This document shows positions 43,101 through 48,308 of a stretch of 50,049 nucleotides of DNA, one piece after another. Origin of the DNA: Fibrobacter sp. (GTDB lineage: Bacteria > Fibrobacterota > Fibrobacteria > Fibrobacterales > Fibrobacteraceae); contig JAFXLS010000086.1 of the NCBI GenBank assembly GCA_017530965.1, positions 1 through 50,049 of the forward strand, given 5' to 3'. Every line of letters starts with the position of its first letter. Position 1 is the stretch's first letter. Position numbers and translations under genes: made by a program. The notes beneath the pieces are model-generated. The model was given only the letters and a program-made list of their open reading frames with translations, was not told the origin of the DNA and did not search any database.

Positions 43101-44186
43101 GTTGGTGGCGATCACGACAAGGACCTTGTTTTTGGTGACGAGGCCAGATTGCACTTTGATTTGGACATCCCGTTCGCGGGTGACGAGAACGTAGCCGACT
43201 ACAGGAACAGGGTAATTACATCGGAATCGATTGCAATGACTGATGACAATGTAGCGAAGGGTGCTGGCGATACGATTGTGACTGGCAAGGACCGCGATGT
43301 CGTCGTAGGTGGTGAAGGAATTGACGAAGTCTATTCCGGTGCTGGTGACGACGTGGTTATTGGTGACAGGGCATCGCTTAAGGTGGAGCACAACAATCCC
43401 GTCGGCGTGTTCAGCCAGAATGTCGAGATTGTCCTTGAGGACAACGACTATACCAAGGCACAGAGGCGGCGTTTCGTCGATGGCGACACCGGTATGAGCG
43501 TAAACGAGATGCAAGACCAGGTAAGGCAGGGGCGTATCGAGGGCATAGCCCTTGAGACTGCTGGCGACACGGGCGACCACGTGTATGACGAATCGTCCAA
43601 GAACCTCGTGTTCAACGGAAATCTGACTGCAACTGGATTCGAAGTCCCGGACATCGAATTTGCCGGTTCTGAAATGGCACCGGACGATGGCAATAACCAG
43701 ACGGAGCCCGACGACAACAATACTCAGCCCTTGGATGGCGAAACCGGGAACGGTGAAACCGGCAATGGGCAAGGCGGTGAAACCGGGGACGGCGAAACCG
43801 GCAACGGGCAAGGCGGTGAAACCGGGAATGGCGAAACCGGCAACGGACAGGGCGATGAACCTAGCATAACGACCATAGAGTCGTACGACATGCAAACTCC
43901 GCTGTTCCTTACTGCCGGTGAAACTGTGAAGGTCGTTTTCCACGAGTTCTACCGTGACACAAACTATGTCCCCAACCTGAAACTTATCTTTATCGGAAGT
44001 CAGGGCCGGTTCCCGGCTATCGATGTTGACCTTGAAACTGCTACCGGACCGCTGCACCTGGATATTCCGAGCACGTGGTGGTACTCGGTGGATGTGCCGG
44101 ACCAGCCGAATGGCGAAAACGGTTGTTTCGAGATCTATTTCAGAGCGGAAGAAGACACCGTAGTGGTAGTATCCATCGCGCAGTAG
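28188..44186 (+). CDS. Giant LEPR-leader RTX-repeat protein B (5332 aa)
   Basis: An uninterrupted frame of 5332 codons, paralogous to giant protein A along nearly its whole length. Residues 17-30 (FEIEPLEPRLLMAA) are the best LEPR-type match in the window; no hydrophobic signal segment follows. The N-terminal ~2090 residues share blocks such as NGVDFLSA, FVYESTGF and PFPVLDDLG with protein A. The EF-hand-like loop is DPNEDGKLRLKE (2095-2106). RTX blocks lie at ~2250-2576 and ~3958-4308, two WNN-type beta-sandwich domains near 4335-4615 and 4743-4963, and a G/E/T/N tandem repeat at 5185-5223 before a C-terminal domain unlike that of A. No ribosome binding site is obvious. It is probably secreted or surface-bound and needs calcium to fold. 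Confidence 0.93.
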   Translation: MSKSNTKSKLKRTPNFFEIEPLEPRLLMAAHSDALTGAIDAIESFDSVTANPAADEVDGLKQQIVGDFNDYKALVNAAINSIDWSAFTQAEGQSLQDAVGEFVSNKIQSAEINAEYASGILEFSSTKNMIISGVPGIAIPNQVSADASVKLDLAVDTNGDLTASLNNACVSVENLGAAATFMGIHIQEKDLSDKNDLMVSVDKTNGNKADVDLEFEITNLPLSLFSVDSSSHLKVSSIQNPSVTFPDISFNSSVFDLDSIIQKINTVKLPGNLSLSNLDSLKGNIAKACAMYHLAASTDPAVAVDADLFSNMVNKFIGVTSGITLNGTKLEFKLQQSMSSDLDMGLFKVSNVAGDLVLTMDLSNKDNPSVESVKLNVSATSSMAVNTGLFYVDLENANFNAFVEIVAAGSDYKIGPSSNINLGFDKVTLKSGNSASAVGIFEYDNTGSGSAESFKYDIATGEWEYPDALKDFTNITGSNLVNRLEMAIQTLLFQLRNQITKGTSAEALGSIAKDSLGSIIDYAEKLETFETELLDKNETFYKGAFENLDEFIEKLNNNWTSIFGGTAASNLITMTLYDKNDVEVSGSNIASGSIKQIRRINFLFNMDVNFKRNIDLSLGAMLGKGSFANVKTSGDADFEAAVQLVFDMDVQFKRETLEDSDAIFADAFSGVTTAVNENYYTVKIAKDTYDASTAFEFKDASDKTLSYDFIDNRLYIYGDSGFTVNSSKVSSVEKSLYDLNLSGNDVQATSLVKVNSATNKINLEFKDDAGTMHSEEIVLKDICDLSVSGVTCQDLQHALELFLKKTTFQNKNNGTSKESSYGIYVVYVRDSSTAGEYEIRFGCDAKKMKNTSPYSLESCSVDGCTCMVQDMRVSGTFDAEKDVDKITIDSLEIDVSECNTVASVYQKVKSSITGTDISLSFDGTNLVFTSANTLSIKKDSTAVSSDSEDFVIAPKNGSSIRVDLGNISSSTTLLEVVQKIETYLVGTTITIDYAGKDHIEFKSSGEFSIESLHTNKILKALGFGDKNKSVYYEEHGVGEYRIFGAPIGEMDLTELIKIGDEWSVNAGIKASLTNINASATLGFLGVGITASGELGYTLGFDSTDPQKTTEGLGTFTNKLNVDVNASIGGVDKKILNATNCALTDGSVIKFDNLVNTFKTSISLDPFLSDISNFSIETVYGMVTDFAKKIVDATNGMNFEIPLINKKVSDLVNVADSVLSVVDTLRAENVSDIQSFATYFSKYLEDAGLTVCSDVLTSSPKIVDLKWDNVNKALEFDLNLMKIFGDDDGFDLNFGKSGEGINGHANLGLTGGLWFKMSALVSANNGFVLKDSGIKFGANIGISGSKLSFDLGFNAGVTNMDLLKNLIKVGSDGDDSFIHMKASFEGEIGSDGSQVTAVTFDKDDYSVFATILGRLPISIKGYTLGNIYLGKWNSASNTVVGGDINNYAVAKSMADVFGSLDVKNIGFSMLMLEDNKSGLTDGTLVADFSEVYTKIQSLGSGNIDFFDKIKLAVAGLDELFTRIESGLNGKLMSQLKDMPIMGDALSNGVDFLSAIRDRVLEPFSDFVYESTGFNAKMIAEKLGELFTSKLTSVTGISQYGITDAWSLADGIAYRSGAEYAEWFLKLSDVYQIGADLGFDLGMPGLEIAGDGGVSLEIGWNLQFGFGISERDGFYFFFNEGDENEFTAGAKVHFDKGSKINGSISKLAMQLEMDDDDLAEFSFNVDLGRRQVNHISNVISSITPNVVARTNISAGITVSFGKIEDSSSSSKYPKFNGNFDFEWDVFKGVTQLGFSNMTIDVGTFVSNVLAPVVNRAKEVIEPMKELIDFLTTPFPVLDDLGVELTPLKLAKMYSKNPDFDDSFIFEVKEIVNIADKISAFGKASKDGDVYIELPNYWLIGGIDSSGSSAANNFIQGKAKSTTLDNSKYMDTTAKPTLVDPDSKVSNNGLSDIVDPASADSHWKFFWQDMQGAYRLLLGEDIDLVHYTMSPLNFEFSWDTFFPVYGPLGVRLDIAFGANINLGFGYDTYGIRQYIGSGWKDYGALVNGFYVDDLHDGKDSSELEFYGGVKASAEFNGGIIKGGVGGGVTITTGLDMFDPNEDGKLRLKEFKQTAEDSGVMGMFDLKGKISAELFAYVEFLFYTEEWDITGEITLFDFTANVNRNLDPVMAHEDEDEGNVIANVGDNSQERVYKGGANNSLEDGQETVEFKLDGDNVKWDGGSATVGKNGKLIIKSGADVDRIVLSGNANFDIEIHGGDGDDVIDLSGLTLNSDHVAYIWGDAGSDTILGAIGKNVIFGDSTMPRNKDDKKYVVNVDPGASGGDYIYGNIGDDIIFGGAGDDKIYGNGGNDILVGDGGEYDVTNNAVSRTAMSDFGGADIIVGGEGDDKIYGGSGDDKIDGSAGDDKIFGETGNDWILGGSDNDKIEGGAGMDIIFGDRFSGSSFDLSSPFGDLGGYSQEFIDAHSENNTIKLVQTSDFIFSLPNGKGVTVPEFATDSLTTYGTDEINGGDGNDLIFGDGGGSAGGNDIIHGGIGNDVIDGDGGNDTICGGIDNDIIYGGDGDDIIDGGAGDDKLYGDAGVTAITLGTTKFTPDETNLDFASNLGLNKNIYINSTSSSTEKGDDRIITGPGMDYVDGQAGNDKVTVNLMGDSSVNYANVVDTGADTDVNTLVVEGTENDDNLLVRRSREENSLGFVALLPTGGVNQNSSNANTNIERVNFTEAISVVNLNANGGDDLVSLDGSAKSMNIDGGAGKDTFQIGQLYKSERETTNSAQVLANDAYNTVKTNEEEYLGEGVTKDTVVNIEGGSDVDTFIVNHNEGRLNLKGGKGDDNFAVFSYQDENDKPITNGPMSVDGGKGNDSLLVRGTNGDDQFVVSKEGMLSSVVSIKVAGVETTTYDAAAGDDLFNVVSSNAGESQTINGGKGNDTVSVGGIDKAMVLRNADTDGQHCTIKNSIVTEGYDDRDTNFDDVSSAVAEFAIMDTTNAPVVYLKDGVTGRVIEQIDAQEGTPKVVKVCYAGNAKIGSITVCIAAPQLSNMGLMSGDRGIMVSTDGTTWKDTATLVLDSSTKEASLYVKAFGDKLAEEPSIQSLSLTSTWTNLEFSGLLPKMKKMELQKSTTVLSVNVSDAATSTAISKAMTFAEEVTIVSGAMNLNEVFTKSKSKASFEFDVYIKGVDGYLVSGTDYRIADDSITFLGSTNVGKEAVIIYRSNSMYVASSKCYIADEEATVTSVIYNKVEVPEKSVASGDIYYVQNGNTIVFYNGSNNRLMTVHGEITVMATMPTYGTPVNTGVAPTPSQDTGAAAYKILVEQNETRIAEGTDSDAYSNTTYVVKLSAAPTVNSAVYVRISPTKLIDKISSTTPEHQLEISCADTASVVSTEADGSLIVKFTQANWQSGLTINVHAKADGFDEDYGIVNVDKSEKLIDEVDGALYAFGEGTSAENVDADTQMLSYQHHLTVGEELKEASVYNEKNEYDSNLLVSVDSLMEASLSIAMPAGATVSAYEGKTVRFVSTNANGVACGTDDNGKTIYKNQSDWFRIDKCEIKGDKLVFTLNSAVDYFTKDNSILLFSGNKDYLFVNEAESVDRIFVNNQAASRDANSTFEAFATKLAEMNFDPTKTYTGEEVAQIAAELGLVGMDAENVLSFFKNVSETEGSMNKDPNALRFTHTEIGKRGISVSDFEFGEYNLGTGSDTVNISKTLHREDGFQTFTVVNTGDINSAKSNTVGEVIGTATFSASSVSAAGLFHYDIAVDTGVTFEKTAEDTRIYYVDAEIVKTENGETEVVGTQRREIVGVFDSISGFDVKDDFILRDGESIAGFTFIQAKFDDIINVNSYKEDVASTVIAESVVVDLDEEETDESPATEAEESDTEETVVMDGFAYNYTIKDEYAATIEASAAAATEAGKSIYVDAKLSDGTTQRRLVVAGSLTSSSFRTDRAFTLPSDDSIYIKSFSFGYGYVGDGQLVVNAESGNDQIFGVNPDVTRNDMVLFGGKGADYINVSQGGIAFGDMGVVEYASLTKADEFTTRLGYELIDDEPETIHTTIAKDASGKLDKQTDGIRRNATNVRSVADDIGDIDMITLGGTDSNVIGGAKGDVLSVSGNMNVVLGDSGSVQYDAGNLENAVYGDSVGKGLHIVETTSDDIGGVDNISISGGKNIAMGGFAGDDIRITGADNIAAGDGGKLEVFEKRQVLETTSDELGGEDFITTGDGANVVLGGTTHDVIHTGAGNDTIVGDGGKVVMDLNRNALLVTNEGHDIPVLEGEGENAALKSSAGKDRIDAGDGDNVVMGGLDNDTIDTGTGKDVVFGDNAYATFRGNASEAQNQLDELQNIPTIYDESTLSFNFQGPAQTGVAANEQAGAVADYTFSQMDETTGEFVDVTEHADYRVGNWNNIKNPSGIEAGTYGNEDDEIVLFDNGSRASAVSVTYGATEAHRIDTTTGQQIRLHGYDQSNMVHGSDPGDVNLMKSGLDTSRNNDQTKLLVQVDGLSQYFTDYDVVVYLDMVRENSWSPDSVRMVTLYRDYVDKNGVSHSDVAGCYFVNDPESNTFNGNWIVATATTAEQARNARDIAGNPVYANCVIFKGISGDRFHVEITDGDPSNGQNGKDRAGIAGIQVRGRHHKQDVAASTDIAYGGNDTVRTSGGDDIVVGGTGNDQINTYGDEHYGINDNDVVFGDNAKMLFTDRDDAATTASTITTAESVISTDMSATYDDTILTGDGDDTVVGGLGVDKIDASATPTADGTLDGVDVVSLNFVDISTPESLLMRQGESAGVVVDSNWHNVYQAGSQQREFGQDPTDVHFRYHINGNNDAPTEKVNASMDADTGNNKMFKTYVCGQAHDTLTLELSNIPASESDPRDVYVYISGIDNERDGYDYIFKITGSNGQTYFLNEWMGDCFDGEYKQVTCTSYQKGALASGITPNVTMIGNYVVFRNVKASSLTVSISRYDSTMGDAKWNNIPVFSGVQIVKSSLPTEAIEVGGDHDKDLVFGDEARLHFDLDIPFAGDENVADYRNRVITSESIAMTDDNVAKGAGDTIVTGKDRDVVVGGEGIDEVYSGAGDDVVIGDRASLKVEHNNPVGVFSQNVEIVLEDNDYTKAQRRRFVDGDTGMSVNEMQDQVRQGRIEGIALETAGDTGDHVYDESSKNLVFNGNLTATGFEVPDIEFAGSEMAPDDGNNQTEPDDNNTQPLDGETGNGETGNGQGGETGDGETGNGQGGETGNGETGNGQGDEPSITTIESYDMQTPLFLTAGETVKVVFHEFYRDTNYVPNLKLIFIGSQGRFPAIDVDLETATGPLHLDIPSTWWYSVDVPDQPNGENGCFEIYFRAEEDTVVVVSIAQ
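34935..35915 (+). repeat. First RTX nonapeptide block of giant protein B
   Basis: Residues ~2250-2576 contain clusters of GGxGxDxI units such as GGAGDDKIYGNGGND and GGSGDDKIDGSAGDD, with the same three-cluster layout and linkers as giant protein A. They are predicted to form calcium-bound parallel beta-rolls. Confidence 0.9.
40060..41110 (+). repeat. Second glycine/aspartate repeat block of giant protein B
   Basis: Residues ~3958-4308 are degenerate RTX units that end in GD-plus-strand signatures (GIAFGDMGVVEY, NVVLGDSGSVQY, NIAAGDGGKLEV, DTIVGDGGKVVM, DVVFGDNAYATF). They correspond one to one with the block at 14660-15720. Confidence 0.75.
43740..43856 (+). repeat. Tandem 39-bp repeat, three copies
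   Basis: Three in-frame copies of a 39-base unit encode ETGNGETGNGQGG, with one D for N change and a final D. The unit itself contains a near-duplicate ETGNG. It forms a flexible acidic linker in front of the C-terminal domain of giant protein B. Giant protein A has no such repeat. Such units can gain or lose copies by slippage without breaking the frame. Confidence 0.9.
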
Positions 44187-44205
44187 CGTCTGGCACGGGA
44201 AAACT

Positions 44206-46365
44206 ATGCCTCTCGATAAACAGCGCAAGATTTTCCACGAATCGTGGTACCGCCTTGCGGGGAGCCGTATAGCTCTCCGTTCGAGCGTCCGTATTCACCG
44301 CCAGATATATCGGGGCGTCTTGTGGTATGTGCTCTACGAGCCGTTCACGAACCAGTATTTTCGCCTGCCGCAGGGGGCCTATTCCTTTGTTTCTCGACTT
44401 TCCGTGAGTAGGACCGTGGGCGAGATTTGGAACAGCATGCTGGAAAGCGGCGAGGGCGACATCCCGGGCCAGGGCGAAGTCATCGAGATGCTTGCGCAGC
44501 TTTACCAGGCCAACATGCTGCTTTATGACGGCGTGGAAGATGGCACGAAACTTTTCGACCGCGACAAGAAAAAGACCCGCAAGAAGGTCAAGTCCACCTT
44601 GCTCAATATCTTTTTCCTGCGAATACCGGTATTCGACCCCGACCCGATCCTGAACCGTTTACTGTGGCTAATCCGCATCCTGCTCAGTACGCCGATGATG
44701 CTGGTGTGGCTTGCGACGGTCATTGTCGCCGTCAAGTACGGTGTCGAGAATTTCGACGCACTCAAGGACCAGAGCGCAGGTTTCCTTGCTCCGTCGAACA
44801 TTGGCTGGGTGTACGTGTGCACCGTGTTCGTGAAGCTGTTCCACGAGTTCGGGCATGCGAGCGTCGTCAAGAAATACGGCGGCGAGGTCCACACGCTGGG
44901 CGTGATGTTCATGCTCCTTGCGCCGCTGCCGTATGTGGATGCCACGGCGAGCTGGTCTTTCCGCAAGAAGCGGCACCGTGCCTTTGTGGGGGCCGCGGGA
45001 ATGCTCTTCGAGTTCTTTATAGCTTCGGTGGCGCTCATACTCTGGGCGAACCTGGGCGGCGGCACGGCCCGTGCGCTCTGCTACAATGTGTTCATCATCT
45101 GCTCGGTCTCTACGGTGCTGTTCAACGTGAACCCGCTCATGCGCTTTGACGGCTACTACATATTGACCGACCTGCTGGACATGCCGAACCTGCAACAGCA
45201 TTCCGTACGGCACCTGCAGTACCTTCTGGAACGATATGCCTTCCGTAAGCGCGACGCCGAACCGGTCGCCTTCAGGGCGGGCGAGAAGGTGATATACACG
45301 GTTTACGGGATATCCAGCGCTGTCTACAGGTTTTTCCTCTTTGCGGGGTTTATCGTCGCCATATCGGCGCATTACCTGATACTTTCGTTTGTCATGGGAG
45401 TGCTCCTTTGCCTTACCATGGTGGTTATTCCGGTAGGCAAGTTTTTCAGGTATGTTTTCTGGGGGCCGGGGCTTTCGCAGGTCCGTAACCGTGCGGCAGT
45501 CTTGACGGTAGCTTTTTTTGCCCTGTTGTTTGCGGCGCTGTTCTACTTGCCCGTTCCCGATACGTTTACCGCTCCGGGTGTACTTGAGGCCCGCCATTAC
45601 GAGAACACCATAGCGAACGAGGGCGGCTTTGCCACCAGGCTATACCGCGAAAGCTACAGTGCGGTAAGGAAGGGCGACACGCTCGTGCTCCTGGAGAATC
45701 TGGAAATCAAGTATGCCGCCGAGGCCAAGCGCTCCGAAATACAGGAAGCGCGGCAGATGTATTACCGTGCACTGAACGAGGCCCCCGAGGATATGCACCC
45801 GCTCGAAAAGCGACTTTCGGTATTGAAGCAGGAACTCGAGGAACTCGAAAGGAGCGAGAAGGAACTTGCCCTGGTTGCCGGGATGGACGGTATCTGGAGT
45901 GCGCCCGGCATCGAGGACTATCAGGGGCGCTGGGTAGGCAAGGGCGATTCGCTGGGTATCTTGCTGGATACGACCGCGTTCGATTTTTTGGCAGTGGTAA
46001 ACCAGGAAGATGGCGCAAGGTTGTTTACGGACAAGCCCGTTCGCGCGTCGGTGCGCTTGCACGGCGATGTATTTAAGGAATTGAAGGTTGTCTCTGCCAT
46101 GGCTATCCCCAGTGCGCAAGACCGCTTGCCCTCGAATGCGCTGGGTTGGCTCGGGGGTGGGGAAGTCGAGACGAAGAGCGACGGGTATTCGGAACAGACG
46201 GCGGAACCCGTTTACCTTGTAAGGGCCGAGATGCCCGATTCGATGGATGTTCGCCGCCTGCACGGAAGGACGGGCAAGATTCGTATTCAGCTTGGCTATG
46301 CTCCCTTGGCCGTCCAGGGGATACGCAAGGTACGGCAGGCGTTGCAAAAATACTACAAGATGTGA
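44206..46365 (+). CDS. PqqD-like / M50 site-2-protease / HlyD fusion membrane protein
   Basis: A 719-aa inner-membrane protein with three parts. Residues ~1-110 look like a PqqD-type winged helix. A multi-pass M50 core follows (~145-440) with the zinc motif HEFGH (H213, E214, H217) in a transmembrane helix and the second metal/active-site motif NPLMRFDG (N309, D315). After the last helix, residues ~460-719 resemble an HlyD arm: a lipoyl-like half (GVLEARHYE to RKGDTLVLLEN), a coiled coil (~505-555) and a beta domain. It starts 19 bases after giant gene B and its stop overlaps the SecA-like start (TGATG). Known M50 enzymes cleave within membranes. Here I infer recognition and perhaps processing of the LEPR leader, plus a periplasmic link to the TolC-like duct. 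Confidence 0.85.
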   Translation: MPLDKQRKIFHESWYRLAGSRIALRSSVRIHRQIYRGVLWYVLYEPFTNQYFRLPQGAYSFVSRLSVSRTVGEIWNSMLESGEGDIPGQGEVIEMLAQLYQANMLLYDGVEDGTKLFDRDKKKTRKKVKSTLLNIFFLRIPVFDPDPILNRLLWLIRILLSTPMMLVWLATVIVAVKYGVENFDALKDQSAGFLAPSNIGWVYVCTVFVKLFHEFGHASVVKKYGGEVHTLGVMFMLLAPLPYVDATASWSFRKKRHRAFVGAAGMLFEFFIASVALILWANLGGGTARALCYNVFIICSVSTVLFNVNPLMRFDGYYILTDLLDMPNLQQHSVRHLQYLLERYAFRKRDAEPVAFRAGEKVIYTVYGISSAVYRFFLFAGFIVAISAHYLILSFVMGVLLCLTMVVIPVGKFFRYVFWGPGLSQVRNRAAVLTVAFFALLFAALFYLPVPDTFTAPGVLEARHYENTIANEGGFATRLYRESYSAVRKGDTLVLLENLEIKYAAEAKRSEIQEARQMYYRALNEAPEDMHPLEKRLSVLKQELEELERSEKELALVAGMDGIWSAPGIEDYQGRWVGKGDSLGILLDTTAFDFLAVVNQEDGARLFTDKPVRASVRLHGDVFKELKVVSAMAIPSAQDRLPSNALGWLGGGEVETKSDGYSEQTAEPVYLVRAEMPDSMDVRRLHGRTGKIRIQLGYAPLAVQGIRKVRQALQKYYKM

Positions 46366-48308
46366 TGGACTTGACTGGCGACTACAGGCTTACTTCGTTG
46401 AAACGCGTGGAGAAGATTCCCGTGGGTATCGACGCCTTTGTTTTCAGGCTGGTCGGCCGTTTCAAGAGTCGTCGTTCCGTTATCTGGCGCATTCTCCGTA
46501 CCGCACGGAAAATAGACAGCCTTGGCCGTAGCCTTTCGGAAAAGTCTGACGCCGAGCTGAAAGGGCGGATAGAAGGGCTTGCCGCCCTGCTCAAGCGTCC
46601 TGTCAATGATACGACCCTTTGCGAGGCATTCGCGTTGATGCAGGAGGCCGCTTTCCGGACGATGGGGTATAGGCCCTATGTGGAGCAGATTGCGGGTGCC
46701 CTTTGCCTTTATCGTGGCTATATCGCCGAGATGTCCACCGGCGAGGGCAAGACGATTACCGCCGCCATGTGTGCAGCGGTGCGCGGCTTGTCGGGTATGC
46801 CGTGCCATGTGATAACCGCCAATGACTACCTGGCAAGCCGCGACGCGCAGATAATGAAGCCGCTGTTTGACTATTGTGGCCTTACTGTGGGAGCCGTGAC
46901 CGGTGCGATGAAGCCGGAAGAACGAAGGACGGGCTATGCCGCCGCGATTACCTACTCTACGGCGAAGGAAGTGCTGGCCGACTTCTTGCGGGACCGTATC
47001 GCTATGGGGAAGATGCAGAACTTTTCGAAGCGGCTTCTGGACCGTTTTAGCTTGCAGGGCGGGGAGTTCGGCAGGGGAGTGGTGCAGCGGGGGCTATGCA
47101 CCGCCATTGTCGATGAGGCTGATAACGTGTTGATTGACGAGGCCGTGACCCCGTTGATTATTTCTAGGGAAAACAAGAACGAGGGCTTTAACGAAAGCTG
47201 CAGGCAGGCCTACGAACTTTCGGGAAAGTTGCAGGAAGGAATCGACTTCCTTGTCGATGGCAAGTTGCGCACAATCCATTTCTTGACGGACATGGACGAA
47301 TGGCTAGAAGGCCCCGCGTCGAGCGGTTTTTCCAAGGCTGCATTCCTGAAGGACCTGATTCGGCAGGCGCTGACGGCGCGGTACCTTTTTGTAGCCGGTC
47401 GCCAGTATGTCGTGGAAGAGGGGAAGGTCGTAATCGTGGACGAGTCCACGGGCCGCAAGATGCCCATGCGTTCCTGGAACGGCGGGCTTCACCAGATGAT
47501 AGAACTGAAGGAAGGGCTGGAACTTTCGGGGCTCAAGGAAACTGAGGCCCGAATGAGTTTCCAGCGATTCTTTAGGCTGTACAAGAATTTCTCGGGTATG
47601 ACGGGGACCGGTAAGGAGGCCCTCGGTGAATTCTGGACTATTTACGGGTCCCCGGTCCTCTGCGTCCCGAACCATCGCCGCTGTCTTCGCAGGATTTCCA
47701 TGCTCAGGATTTTCTCTACAAAGGAAAGCAAGCGCGTCGCCATAGTCCGTGAAGTGATGAATGTCCATGCGACGGGCCGCCCCGTGCTTATTGGGACGAA
47801 GGATATTGACGAAAGCGAAACGCTGGCCGAAATGATTACGGCTCTCGGGCTTGAATGCCGCGTGATAAATGCCGTGCGTAGCGACGACGAGGCCGCGATT
47901 ATCGAGCGTGCCGGACGCCTGGGCGCGATAACTGTCGCGACAAACATGGCCGGGCGCGGCACGGATATCAAGATACCGGACAAGGTAAAAAAACTTGGTG
48001 GACTGCACGTGATTGCCACGGAATGTAACCCGTCGTCCAGAATCGACCGGCAGTTGTTCGGGCGCGCCGCAAGGCAGGGCGACCCCGGCAGCGCAAGCCA
48101 CTACGCAAGTTTCGAGGATGATGTGCTGCGCCGGAACCTGCCGGGACCGCTGTGGACCCTTATGCGGCATCTCGGAAGGCTCTCTGCGCTCGCCGTGAGG
48201 TGGGCGCAGTATTCGGCGGGCAGAAAAGCGATGAAAAGTCGCCTTTCGGTGCAGCGGACAGACACCTGGCTGGAAGATTCTCTCGGCTTCAGTGGGAACG
48301 GCGTGTAG
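46365..48308 (+). CDS. SecA-like preprotein translocase ATPase, short form (647 aa)
   Basis: I place the start at 46365, in the overlap TGATG with the M50 gene; the frame is open further upstream but only within that gene. SecA signatures are clear: MSTGEGKT (M123, K129) for Walker A, ITANDYLASRDA, IVDEADNVLIDEA (D250, E251), a preprotein-crosslinking-domain segment (VVIVDESTGRKMP, GGLHQMIELKEG), SGMTGTG, ATNMAGRGTDI (R531, D534) and GRAARQGDPGS. At 647 aa it lacks most of the helical scaffold/wing region and the zinc-binding C-tail of housekeeping SecA (about 830-900 aa). It is therefore a dedicated paralogue rather than the general translocase. Co-translation with the M50 protein points to a motor for exporting the giant proteins, which is an inference. 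Confidence 0.9.
   Translation: MDLTGDYRLTSLKRVEKIPVGIDAFVFRLVGRFKSRRSVIWRILRTARKIDSLGRSLSEKSDAELKGRIEGLAALLKRPVNDTTLCEAFALMQEAAFRTMGYRPYVEQIAGALCLYRGYIAEMSTGEGKTITAAMCAAVRGLSGMPCHVITANDYLASRDAQIMKPLFDYCGLTVGAVTGAMKPEERRTGYAAAITYSTAKEVLADFLRDRIAMGKMQNFSKRLLDRFSLQGGEFGRGVVQRGLCTAIVDEADNVLIDEAVTPLIISRENKNEGFNESCRQAYELSGKLQEGIDFLVDGKLRTIHFLTDMDEWLEGPASSGFSKAAFLKDLIRQALTARYLFVAGRQYVVEEGKVVIVDESTGRKMPMRSWNGGLHQMIELKEGLELSGLKETEARMSFQRFFRLYKNFSGMTGTGKEALGEFWTIYGSPVLCVPNHRRCLRRISMLRIFSTKESKRVAIVREVMNVHATGRPVLIGTKDIDESETLAEMITALGLECRVINAVRSDDEAAIIERAGRLGAITVATNMAGRGTDIKIPDKVKKLGGLHVIATECNPSSRIDRQLFGRAARQGDPGSASHYASFEDDVLRRNLPGPLWTLMRHLGRLSALAVRWAQYSAGRKAMKSRLSVQRTDTWLEDSLGFSGNGV

Noticed and set aside
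1697..44186. A conventional type I secretion system with HlyB-type ABC transporter
   Set aside because: HlyD- and TolC-like proteins are present, but no ORF has an ABC-transporter membrane domain fused to or next to an ABC nucleotide-binding domain. The two ATPases at 18635 and 24459 are soluble OLD/AAA_21-like proteins. A transporter outside the window cannot be excluded.
40002..44228. Two long antisense frames opposite giant gene B (ending at 41642 and 44228 on the minus strand)
   Set aside because: The same reasoning applies: low-complexity translation, no ribosome binding site, and the opposite strand encodes recognisable RTX and beta-sandwich domains.
46146..46364. A longer start (46146) for the SecA-like gene
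   Set aside because: The extra 73 codons lie wholly inside the M50 gene in another frame and do not look like SecA. The ATG at 46365 overlaps the M50 stop in a typical coupled arrangement.
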